A stretch of DNA of 64,000 nt. Origin: Rhodobacterales bacterium (lineage in GTDB: Bacteria > Pseudomonadota > Alphaproteobacteria > Rhizobiales > Stappiaceae). Position 1 is the stretch's first letter, and every line of letters starts with the position of its first letter. Below, piece by piece: positions 55,921 through 64,000 of the stretch. The position numbers were made by a program, and so were the translations under genes. Below the pieces are notes generated by a model that saw only the letters and a list, made by a program, of their open reading frames with translations, was not told where the DNA came from and ran no database searches. The stretch covers positions 55,419-119,418 of the forward strand of contig VIRH01000148.1 of assembly GCA_008107755.1 (NCBI GenBank), read 5' to 3'.

Positions 55921-56030
55921 CAGAAAACCCACCCGCACCGTGAAAGGGATGAACCGGGCTTTTTGTTTGCCTCTTTCTTGTTCATGGGCACATACTAGTC
56001 AAATTTACGGAAACGGCAACGGGTCGGCCT

Positions 56031-56050
56031 TTCTATAAAAATTGATAGCT
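56031..56050 (+). promoter_or_regulatory. Lux/pip-box-like element upstream of second pip
   Basis: TTCTATAAAAATTGATAGCT, fitting NNCT-N12-AGNN and partly palindromic (CTAT...ATAG). It ends 61 bases before the ATG at 56112 and lies 110 bases from the luxR start, so it could serve both divergent genes. It is the counterpart of 55094-55113. Confidence 0.75.
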
Positions 56051-56111
56051 AGCGGGGACGTGGTCTAGCTCCTAGCCTCGATCCCATCAGAAACCGCAGG
56101 AATATTCGCAT

Positions 56112-57002
56112 ATGTGGCAGGAGCTCGAACCGGACCACGTTCAGGACGTCACTGTCGACGGTTATACGGTCAAGACCTACAGCTTTGGCGAAGGCGAGGA
56201 TGTCGTGCTGTGCCTGAACGGCGGGCCCGGACTGCCTTGCGACTATCTGCGAGAGGCTCATTCGATCCTCAGCCGGCACGGGTTTCGCGTCGTTGCCTTC
56301 GACCAGCTCGGCACCGGTAAATCCGACCGGCCGGACGATGCCTCGCTCTGGACGATCGGCCGCTACGTCGAGGAGGTCGAGACGGTGCGCAAGGCGCTGG
56401 GGCTCGGCAAGGTTCATATGCTTGGACATTCCTGGGGTGGCTGGCTGGCGATCGACTACGCCCTGACCTATCCGGACGCGCTCAGCTCGCTGATCCTTGA
56501 GGATACAGTTGCCGACATGCCGCATCTTGCGCAGGAGCTCGACCGGCTTCGCTCGGCGCTCGGCTCCGAAACCGTTGCGATGATGCAGCGGCATGAGGCC
56601 GAGGGAACGATGGATCACCCCGAATACCAGGCGGCGATCACGATCCTGAACTACCGGCATGTCTGCCGGCTAAGTAAATGGCCGGCACCGATCAACCGTT
56701 CTCTGGACGACTGGAACATGGGGCCCTACGAGACCATGCAGGGGCCGAACGAATTTCTCTATGTCGGAAACCTGAAGGACTGGAACCGCATTCCGGACCT
56801 GCCCGGCATCGAGGTTCCGGCCCTGATCACCACTGGGCAGCACGACGAATTGACGCCGGCTTGCGCGATGAAGATGAAACTGGCCCTGAAGGACGCGGAG
56901 CTGCACGTCTTTCCGAACAGCAGCCACATGCCCTTCTACGAGGAACCGGACGCCTATTATCCGGTGCTTCTCGACTTTCTGAACCGCCGCAAGGCCGGCT
57001 GA
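56112..57002 (+). CDS. pip: Proline-iminopeptidase-type alpha/beta hydrolase (second copy)
   Basis: 296 residues, the same length and fold as the copy at 54128 but clearly diverged. The oxyanion motif is VVLCLNGGPGLPCDYL, the nucleophile Ser MLGHSWGGWLAIDYAL, the acid LITTGQHDELTP, and the His PNSSHMPFYEE. There is no signal peptide. It is divergent from luxR and first of a likely operon with the peptide-type ABC importer, whose first gene starts 93 bases on. It probably hydrolyses the imported compound. Confidence 0.9.
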   Translation: MWQELEPDHVQDVTVDGYTVKTYSFGEGEDVVLCLNGGPGLPCDYLREAHSILSRHGFRVVAFDQLGTGKSDRPDDASLWTIGRYVEEVETVRKALGLGKVHMLGHSWGGWLAIDYALTYPDALSSLILEDTVADMPHLAQELDRLRSALGSETVAMMQRHEAEGTMDHPEYQAAITILNYRHVCRLSKWPAPINRSLDDWNMGPYETMQGPNEFLYVGNLKDWNRIPDLPGIEVPALITTGQHDELTPACAMKMKLALKDAELHVFPNSSHMPFYEEPDAYYPVLLDFLNRRKAG

Positions 57003-57095
57003 GACGAACCCTGACGCTTCCGGAGTGCGGGATGCTGGCCCTTGCAGCGTCTTCGGGCCCGGCGCGGTCGGATGTAAAACAGGCGAAGGTCACCT

Positions 57096-58034
57096 TTGAA
57101 CCGATATCGTTTCGTTCTTTATCGACCGCTTCAGCTGCTGCCCGTCCTCGTGGGCATCAGCATCATCACCTTTGTGCTGATCAGGTCCATTCCCGGCGAT
57201 CCCGTCCGGGTCCTTCTCGGTCCCCGCAGCACGCCCAGTGCCATTGAGCGTATTCGCGAGCAATTCGGCCTCAATGAGCCCCTGTGGGTCCAGTATCTCT
57301 ACTTCGTCAAGAACCTCTTTCACGGCGAGATGGGACGATCGATCCTCTACAAGGTCGATGTCCTGAAGCTGATCGTGTCGCGCATCGAGCCGACGCTGGT
57401 GCTGGTCGGCGGAAGCGTGCTGCTGGCGCTTGCCATCACCATTCCGCTCGCGACGATTGCCGCCAGACGCCGGGGTTCGCTGGCCGATCACGTGATCCGC
57501 CTCGTCAGCACCGCAGGGCTCGGCCTGCCGGCCTTCTGGCTCGGGATCATGCTGATCATTGTGTTCAGCGTTCAGCTCGATCTCTTTCCCGTCAGTGGCT
57601 ATGGCCGGACCTTTCTCGACAAGCTTCATCACATGGTGTTGCCCTGCCTGACGGCGGCGCTTGCGCTTTCCGCGGTCCTGACCCGGAACCTGCGAGCGAG
57701 CCTGCTGGCGGAGCTCAATTCCGACCAGGCAACCGCTGCAAGGGCGCGGGGACTTCCGGAAAACCAGGTCTTCTGGCGGCACGTCATGCCGAATTCCCTC
57801 GTGCCGACCATCAATCTCCTGGCGATCAATATCGGCTGGCTGATCAGCGGCACGGTCGTGCTGGAAAGTGTCTTTGCCATTCCGGGCATGGGGCAATTGC
57901 TTGTCCGCGGCATCTTCACCCGTGACTACATGGTGGTGCAGGGCGTTGCCATGTGTTTTGCCCTCGCAACGGTCATGGTGAACTTTCTGGCCGATATCCT
58001 GACGGTCACCGCCGATCCGAGGGTGAAGCTATGA
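57096..58034 (+). CDS. Oligopeptide/opine-type ABC permease, DppB family
   Basis: 312 residues with six membrane segments. The start RFVLYRPLQLLPVLVGISII is followed by RSIPGDPVRVLLGPRSTP, the DppB/OppB N-terminal pattern. The ATPase-contact loop is RARGLPENQVFWRHVMPNSL, and FAIPGMGQLLVRGIFTRDY is near the end. It forms the channel with the next protein. Its stop overlaps the next ATG (ATGA). Confidence 0.93.
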   Translation: MNRYRFVLYRPLQLLPVLVGISIITFVLIRSIPGDPVRVLLGPRSTPSAIERIREQFGLNEPLWVQYLYFVKNLFHGEMGRSILYKVDVLKLIVSRIEPTLVLVGGSVLLALAITIPLATIAARRRGSLADHVIRLVSTAGLGLPAFWLGIMLIIVFSVQLDLFPVSGYGRTFLDKLHHMVLPCLTAALALSAVLTRNLRASLLAELNSDQATAARARGLPENQVFWRHVMPNSLVPTINLLAINIGWLISGTVVLESVFAIPGMGQLLVRGIFTRDYMVVQGVAMCFALATVMVNFLADILTVTADPRVKL

Positions 58035-58884
58035 CGGCGATCCTGCGCACCGGAACCGGCCGCACCGGCTTTCGCCTGTCCTTCGGCGGCGGGCCGCTGC
58101 CGCTTTATCTTGGCGGAGCGATCATCCTCGGCTGGTTTGTGCTGGCCCTTCTGGCGCCGGTCGTCGCCCCATATGATCCGATCTATCAGGATGTGGCCGC
58201 CCGGCTGCAGCCGCCCAGTCTGGCGCACTGGTTCGGCACGGACAATTTCGGCCGGGATATTCTTTCCCGCGTCATCTGGAGCGCGCGGATCGATCTGCAG
58301 ATCGCGCTTTTCGGCGTCGTCTTTCCCTTCATCATCGGTACCGTTCTGGGCAGCTGCGCCGGCTATTTCGGCGGCTGGATCGACACGATCCTGATGCGCA
58401 TCATCGACGTGGTCCTGGCCTTTCCCTTCCTTGTCCTGATGATGGCGATCATCGTCATTCTCAAGCCCGGCCTCTCCAGCTTCTACGTGGCGATGGCGCT
58501 GGTTGGCTGGGTATCCTACGCAAGGCTGGTGCGGGCGCAGATCCTGGTCATCAAGTCGTCCGACTTCGTGGTTGCTGCCACCAGCCTCGGCTACAGCCAC
58601 AGCCGCATCATGTTCCGCCATCTTCTGCCGAACGCCATTCTTGGCTCGGTGGTCTTTTCCATGTCCGATGCGGTTCTGGTGCTCCTGAACGGCGCAGCGA
58701 TCAGCTATCTCGGGCTTGGCGTGCAGCCGCCCACCGCCGAGTGGGGCATCATGATCGCCGAAGGCCAGAGCTTCATCACCTCCGCCTGGTGGATCACCAC
58801 CTTTCCAGGCATCGCCATCGTCACGCTGGCCATGGGATTCAGCCTGCTGGCCGACGGCCTCGGTGAAAAACTGGGGGTGCGCGA

Positions 58885-58888
<4 letters not shown>
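58031..58888 (+). CDS. Oligopeptide/opine-type ABC permease, DppC family
   Basis: 285 residues from the ATG at 58031. It has a DppC-type N-terminus with HWFGTDNFGRDILSRVIWSA, the loop SLGYSHSRIMFRHLLPNAIL, and a C-terminus with GVQPPTAEWGIMIAEGQSFI. There are six membrane segments. It overlaps the genes on both sides by four bases. Confidence 0.93.
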
Positions 58889-59873
<985 letters not shown>

Positions 59874-59877
<4 letters not shown>

Positions 59878-60866
59878 GCGTAAAGGCATCCCCGCTTCTG
59901 GAAGTGACCGCGCTCAATGTCCATTTCGGCGGCACTTCGCTGATCCCGGCATTTGCCGGGCCGACGCTGCGCGCCGTCAATGGGGTTTCGCTGACCGTCA
60001 TGCCCGGCGAGACGCTCGGACTCGTCGGAGAATCCGGCAGCGGCAAGAGCACGCTCGGTCGCGCCATACTCAGGATCGGCGATCTGACCTCCGGCGAGAT
60101 CCTCTTCGACGGAACAGACATGGCCCGCGCCACGGTTGGCGATCTGGCAAGGCTCCGCCGGCAGACCGCGATGATCTTTCAGGACCCCTATGGCGCGCTC
60201 AACCCGCGCATGAGGGTCGGTGAGGCGATCGCGGAAGTGCTGAGGGTGCATCGCAAGGTCCCGCGCGACAAGATCGGCGCCCGGGTGGCGGAGCTTCTCA
60301 ATCTCGTCGGCCTCGACGAAGGCTATGCGCGCTCCCGCCCGGTCGACCTTTCCGGCGGCCAATGCCAGCGTGTCGGCATCGCCCGCGCGCTTGCGGTCGA
60401 ACCGAAGCTGATCGTCGCGGACGAATGCGTCGCGGCGCTCGATGTCTCCATTCAGGGGCAGATCATCAATCTGTTGATGGATCTGCGCGAACGGATCGGC
60501 ATGGCGATCATCTTCATCGCCCATGATCTTGCCATCGTCCGGCGTCTCTGCGACCGGGTCGCCGTCATGTACCTCGGCCGGATTGTCGAGATCGGTCCGA
60601 CCGAACAGGTTTTTACCGACCCGAGCCACCCCTATACCGCCTCGCTTCTGCGCGCGATTCCGGACATCGACCCCGACAAGGGGCTGCCCGCGAACCCGCT
60701 GACCGGCGAGCCGCCAAGCCCGCTCGCGCTTCCTTGCGGATGCGCCTTTCATCCCCGGTGCCCAAAAGCCCTTCCACAATGCAGCACCGGCGAGCCGCCT
60801 TCGCTTGAAGGCGTCGGGCCCCACAGGGCCGCATGCATTCTCCCTCCCGGGGAGATCACGATCTGA
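59874..60866 (+). CDS. Oligopeptide-type ABC ATPase, DppF family
   Basis: 330 residues from the ATG at 59874. Walker A is GESGSGKSTLGRAIL and the Q-loop MIFQDPYGALNPRMRVG. Two positions differ from the commonest form: the signature is LSGGQCQRVGIARAL (Cys for Arg) and Walker B ends ADECVAALDVS (Cys for Pro, Ala for Ser). The catalytic Glu and switch His (FIAHDLAIVRRLC) are kept, so it should be active. The C-terminal Cys cluster is CGCAFHPRCPKALPQCS. Confidence 0.93.
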
Positions 60867-60899
60867 ACCTAACTTTCATAATAACGGGGAACAGAAATC

Positions 60900-62417
60900 A
60901 TGATGAAACGCAGACTCCTGCACCTTGCGGCAGCGACCGCCCTGTCGGCGCTGACCTTGGGAACCACACTGGCCGAAGCCGCTGGTGTGCTGACCATCGG
61001 CCGCCGCGAGGATTCCTCAACATTCGATCCGATCAAGACCGCCCAGAACATCGACTTCTGGGTCTTCGCCAACGTTTATGACGTGCTGGTCCGTGTCGAC
61101 AAGACCGGCACCAAGCTTGAGCCGGGCCTCGCGGAAAGCTGGACCGTTTCCGACGACGGCCTGACCTACACCCTGACCATGCGCGACGCGAAGTTCTCGG
61201 ACGGCTCGCCGATCACCTCCGAGGATGCTGCCTATTCCCTTCAGCGTATCCGTGATGACGAGGGATCGCTCTGGAGCGATTCCTACCAGGTCATTTCGGA
61301 CATGAAGACCCCGGACGAGAAAACCCTGGTCATCACCCTGTCGGAAGCCTCAGCGCCGTTCCTGTCCTCTCTCGCCATGCCGGGCGCCTCGATCATCTCC
61401 AAGGCGGGCATGGAAGAAATGGGGCCGGAAGCCTATGCGGAAAAACCGATCGCCTCGGGTGCCTTCATGGTCGACGACTGGCTGCGCGGTGACCGTGTGA
61501 TCCTGGCCAAGAACCCGGAGTTCTGGGAAGCGGATCGGGTCTCGCTGGACGGGGTCGAGTGGATCTCCATTCCCGACGACAATACGCGCATGCTGAAGAT
61601 CGAGGCGGGCGAACTGGACGCAGCCATCTTCGTGCCGTTCTCGCGCATCGAGCAGCTCGAGCAGAACCCGGATCTCAAGGTTCATCTCGATCCGTCGACG
61701 CGGGAAGATCATCTCCTGATCAATCACGAGCATGGGGAACTGTCGAAGAAGGAAGTCCGCCAGGCGCTTGATCTCGCCATCGACAAACAGGCGGTCGTTG
61801 ACGCGGTGACCTTCGGTATCGGCGAGGTCGCCTATTCCTACGTCCCGAAAGGCGCGCTCTATCACTATGCCGACAATCTCAAGCGCCCTTACGATCCGGA
61901 AAAGGCGAAGCAGATGCTGGCCGACGCCGGCGCTGAGGGCATGACGCTGGACTATCTGGTCAATGCCGGCGACGAAGTTGACGAGCAGATCGCCATCCTG
62001 CTGCAGCAGCAGCTTGCACAGGCCGGCGTGACGGTGAACCTGATCAAGATGGATCCGAGCCAGACCTGGGACATGCTGGTTGCGGGCGACTATGACCTGT
62101 CGGTGATGTACTGGACCAACGATATTCTCGACCCGGATCAGAAGACCACCTTCGTGCTCGGTCACGACGCCAACATGAACTACATGACCCGCTACAACAA
62201 CGAGACGGTCAAGCAACTGGTGGCCGACGCGCGGGTGGAGATGGATCCCGCGAAGCGTGAGGAGATGTATGTGGAGCTGCAGAAGACCGCCAAGGACGAC
62301 GTCAACTGGATCGATCTCTACTACAGCCCCTACCGGAACGTCTCCCGGGCCAATATCGAGGGCTTCTATCAGAACCCACTCGGCCGGTTCTTCCTGGAAG
62401 ACACCGTCAAGAACTGA
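60900..62417 (+). CDS. Peptide/opine-type ABC substrate-binding protein (SBP family 5)
   Basis: 505 residues. The signal peptide is MMKRRLLHLAAATALSALTL, cleaved near LAEAAGV. The second Met is an equal start. Family 5 features: TFDPIKTAQNIDFWVFANVY, LAESWTVSDDGLTYTLTMRD, AKFSDGSPITSEDAAYSLQR and EVRQALDLAIDKQAVVDAVT. It is the last gene of the importer operon, 33 bases after the ATPase, and is followed by a strong terminator. It decides the compound imported, probably the substrate of the hydrolases. Confidence 0.93.
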   Translation: MMKRRLLHLAAATALSALTLGTTLAEAAGVLTIGRREDSSTFDPIKTAQNIDFWVFANVYDVLVRVDKTGTKLEPGLAESWTVSDDGLTYTLTMRDAKFSDGSPITSEDAAYSLQRIRDDEGSLWSDSYQVISDMKTPDEKTLVITLSEASAPFLSSLAMPGASIISKAGMEEMGPEAYAEKPIASGAFMVDDWLRGDRVILAKNPEFWEADRVSLDGVEWISIPDDNTRMLKIEAGELDAAIFVPFSRIEQLEQNPDLKVHLDPSTREDHLLINHEHGELSKKEVRQALDLAIDKQAVVDAVTFGIGEVAYSYVPKGALYHYADNLKRPYDPEKAKQMLADAGAEGMTLDYLVNAGDEVDEQIAILLQQQLAQAGVTVNLIKMDPSQTWDMLVAGDYDLSVMYWTNDILDPDQKTTFVLGHDANMNYMTRYNNETVKQLVADARVEMDPAKREEMYVELQKTAKDDVNWIDLYYSPYRNVSRANIEGFYQNPLGRFFLEDTVKN

Positions 62418-62452
62418 TCCCGAACCGCACTGCGGTTCCTCATGAAGAGCAG

Positions 62453-62482
62453 GCCCGCGTCCGAAAGGACGCGGGCATTCTT
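62453..62482 (+). terminator. Terminator of the pip-ABC operon
   Basis: A perfect 10-bp stem with a GAAA tetraloop (62453-62462 with 62467-62476), followed by ATTCTT, 36 bases after the binding-protein stop. A smaller hairpin (62422-62438) precedes it. Confidence 0.88.
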
Positions 62483-62651
62483 GTGGGTCCACACCCCAGG
62501 GCTGTCTTGCAACGCTGATTGTGTCTCGTCTGCAAAAGTGCGATATTGAGGAGTGCTGAACGCCTCGATCGCCGGACCGATTAGTCCGGTGACAGCTCTC
62601 GTTTTAGGGTGCTGAGGCAATTAGATTTTTTTCTTAATTACGAGACCAAAC

Positions 62652-63683
62652 ATGACAATCTTGATTACAGGCGGCGCCGGATTCATTGGGTCGCATTGCT
62701 GCGTGACGTTCCTCGAAGCTGGCCATGACGTGGTCGTGCTCGACAATCTCACCAACGCGAACAGTGAAAGTATCGAGCGTCTCAAGGAGATTACGGGCCG
62801 CAATATCATCTTCGAACACGCGGATATCCGGGATCAGGACGCGCTGGAGCTCATCCTTCGGCAGCATCGCTGCGAGGCGGTGATCCACTTTGCCGGGCTG
62901 AAGGCGGTCGGGGAATCCACACAGGCGCCGCTGCTCTATTACGACAACAATGTCGCTGGCACCGTACGTCTCCTGTCGGCGATGGACAACTGCGGCGTCC
63001 GCGACCTGGTGTTTTCGTCTTCGGCAACGGTCTATGGCGATCCGAAGTTCCTGCCGCTGACCGAGGAACATCCGCTGTCGGCCGTCAATCCGTACGGGCG
63101 CAGCAAGCTCATCATCGAGGAGATGTTGCGCGACCTTTCGGCAAGCGACCCAAAGTGGCGCTTTGCGATCCTGAGGTACTTCAACCCGGTGGGAGCCCAC
63201 GAAAGCGGCCTGATCGGCGAGGATCCGCTGGGCATCCCCAACAACCTGATGCCCTTTATCGCGCAGGTCGCGACCGGGCGCCGCGAGAATCTCTCGATTT
63301 TCGGAAACGACTACGACACCCACGACGGAACCGGCGTGCGAGACTATATCCATGTCACCGATCTGGTGGACGGGCACCTCAGGGCCTATGAGGCGCTGAA
63401 GACACGGCGGAAGGGGGATGGCTGCTTTGCGGTCAATCTCGGCACCGGGACGGGCTACAGTGTCCTCGACATGGTCAGGGCCTTCGAGCGGGCGTCGAAC
63501 AAGAAGATCGAGTACGAGTTTGCGCCGAGACGCTTCGGCGACGTCGCAGCCTGTTTCGCCGAGACTTCCCTTGCGGAACGCATCATCGGGTGGAAGGCGC
63601 AAAAGGGCCTTGATGCAATGTGCCGCGATACCTGGAACTGGGTGTGCAAGAACCCGAACGGCTTCAGCCAACCCGCTGAATGA
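62652..63683 (+). CDS. galE: UDP-glucose 4-epimerase
   Basis: 343 residues. The NAD motif is MTILITGGAGFIGSHCCVTF, and the short-chain dehydrogenase active site is FSSSATVYG with the YxxxK of NPYGRSKLIIEEM. RYFNPVGAHESGLIGEDP is typical of GalE. It interconverts UDP-glucose and UDP-galactose for surface polysaccharide. It converges with the UDP-glucose dehydrogenase at the window end. Confidence 0.95.
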   Translation: MTILITGGAGFIGSHCCVTFLEAGHDVVVLDNLTNANSESIERLKEITGRNIIFEHADIRDQDALELILRQHRCEAVIHFAGLKAVGESTQAPLLYYDNNVAGTVRLLSAMDNCGVRDLVFSSSATVYGDPKFLPLTEEHPLSAVNPYGRSKLIIEEMLRDLSASDPKWRFAILRYFNPVGAHESGLIGEDPLGIPNNLMPFIAQVATGRRENLSIFGNDYDTHDGTGVRDYIHVTDLVDGHLRAYEALKTRRKGDGCFAVNLGTGTGYSVLDMVRAFERASNKKIEYEFAPRRFGDVAACFAETSLAERIIGWKAQKGLDAMCRDTWNWVCKNPNGFSQPAE

Positions 63684-63710
63684 CACGCCGGACCTGCCGT
63701 CTGGCCGTTG

Positions 63711-63746
63711 ATGCGGATCAGCCCAGGGCACCCGCTCGATCCGCAT
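63711..63746. other. Inverted repeat between galE and the dehydrogenase
   Basis: ATGCGGATC at 63711-63719 pairs with GATCCGCAT at 63738-63746 across an 18-base loop in the convergent gap. It may act as a weak two-way terminator. No T-run was seen. Confidence 0.35.
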
Positions 63747-63873
63747 GACGCCAGTCCGGCTGGGGAGAGCCGTGTCAAATCCTTCGGATCATGCTTCGGC
63801 ATGAGTCCGCAGGCTCCGGGTCGCTCTCCTTTGCCGGATGGCTGCAACGTAGCTGACGTTTACGGGCCACGCC

Positions 63874-64000
63874 CTAATAGCTTCTGCCGACACTTGTGTA
63901 TTCGAAGCCGCGCGTGGTCATGTAATCGGTGTTGTAGATGTTGCGCAGGTCCACAACCTTCGGCGCCTTGACCAACTGCTTGACCCGGTCCAGATCGAGC
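63874..64000 (-). CDS. ugd: UDP-glucose 6-dehydrogenase, C-terminal end only
   Basis: The last 41 codons of a minus-strand gene that continues beyond the window: VKAPKVVDLRNIYNTDYM then GFEYTSVGRSY and TAG at 63874-63876. The pattern V-D-x-R-N-I-Y ... G-F-x-Y-x-S-x-G-R is the usual C-terminus of UDP-glucose/GDP-mannose dehydrogenases; UDP-glucose is likelier next to galE. It would make UDP-glucuronate for polysaccharide. Confidence 0.8.
   Translation of the reverse strand, partial: LDLDRVKQLVKAPKVVDLRNIYNTDYMTTRGFEYTSVGRSY

Noticed and set aside
54128..57002. Classical acyl-homoserine-lactone quorum sensing
   Set aside because: There is no luxI-type synthase gene, and the binding-site residues at positions 57 and 61 differ from those of acyl-homoserine-lactone receptors.

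Overview
The window is high-GC (roughly 60% or more by eye), gene-dense DNA from an alphaproteobacterium. The gene families suggest the Rhizobiales, probably the marine Stappiaceae (Roseibium/Labrenzia/Stappia type). That placement is inferred from protein style, the large number of ABC and TRAP transporters, an opgG and a pca cluster; it is not proven. No rRNA, tRNA, CRISPR array, insertion sequence or phage module was recognised.

Layout. 1-1927: two genes of unknown role, a coiled-coil protein and a companion cut by the window edge. 2080-5820: an EmrAB-type efflux pair and a small exported protein. 6118-11733: a complete branched-chain amino acid ABC operon (livHMGF, a small membrane protein, then the binding protein). 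12313-21220: a catabolic cassette of unknown substrate built on a divergent promoter, with a D-amino-acid-dehydrogenase-like flavoenzyme and a TRAP transporter on the minus strand, and a ThDP enzyme, an enolase-superfamily enzyme, a GntR regulator and an Asp/Glu-racemase-family enzyme on the plus strand. 21293-21457: a cluster of palindromic intergenic repeats. 21506-24808: an IclR regulator divergent from a crotonase and an acyl-CoA ligase. 24873-29131: an SH3-domain protein, a two-component system and a flavin-reductase-like protein. 29147-34353: an RpiR regulator divergent from a formyl-THF cyclo-ligase-like protein and a THI5-like ABC importer whose two permease domains are fused. 34602-36882: opgG and an outer-surface candidate. 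37206-40683: an IclR regulator (PcaR-like) and pcaIJF, the last steps of the beta-ketoadipate pathway. 40842-52641: a sulfatase/sensor/multiheme-cytochrome locus that is partly decaying, with one gene carrying two internal stop codons and one sulfatase with an internal deletion. 52811-62417: a FAD oxidase, then the most interesting region (below). 62652-64000: galE and the 3' end of a UDP-glucose dehydrogenase, both making UDP-sugars for polysaccharide.

Main finding. At 54128-62417 a LuxR-family regulator with no luxI beside it is flanked by two proline-iminopeptidase-type hydrolases and a complete oligopeptide/opine-type ABC importer. Counting back from the conserved Asp-Pro (TraR position 70), the regulator has Met at position 57 and Trp at position 61. 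Those are the two substitutions that define the 'plant-associated bacteria' LuxR solos (OryR, XccR, PsoR, PipR), which sense low-molecular-weight eukaryote-derived compounds rather than acyl-homoserine lactones and whose genes also sit beside pip. A 20-bp lux-box-like element (NNCT-N12-AGNN) lies upstream of each hydrolase gene in the same orientation, and the two copies match at 17 of 20 positions. This looks like a complete sense-import-hydrolyse module for a host- or algae-derived amide or peptide-like signal.

Second theme. Several divergent promoters carry clear candidate operators for the regulator next to them: CTGTATACAG for GntR, two interlocked inverted repeats for IclR, TGAAAC/GTTTCA for RpiR, and repeated ATGYGAAC for the PcaR-like protein. 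Stem-loops lie just after two binding-protein genes and probably set unequal expression inside those operons.
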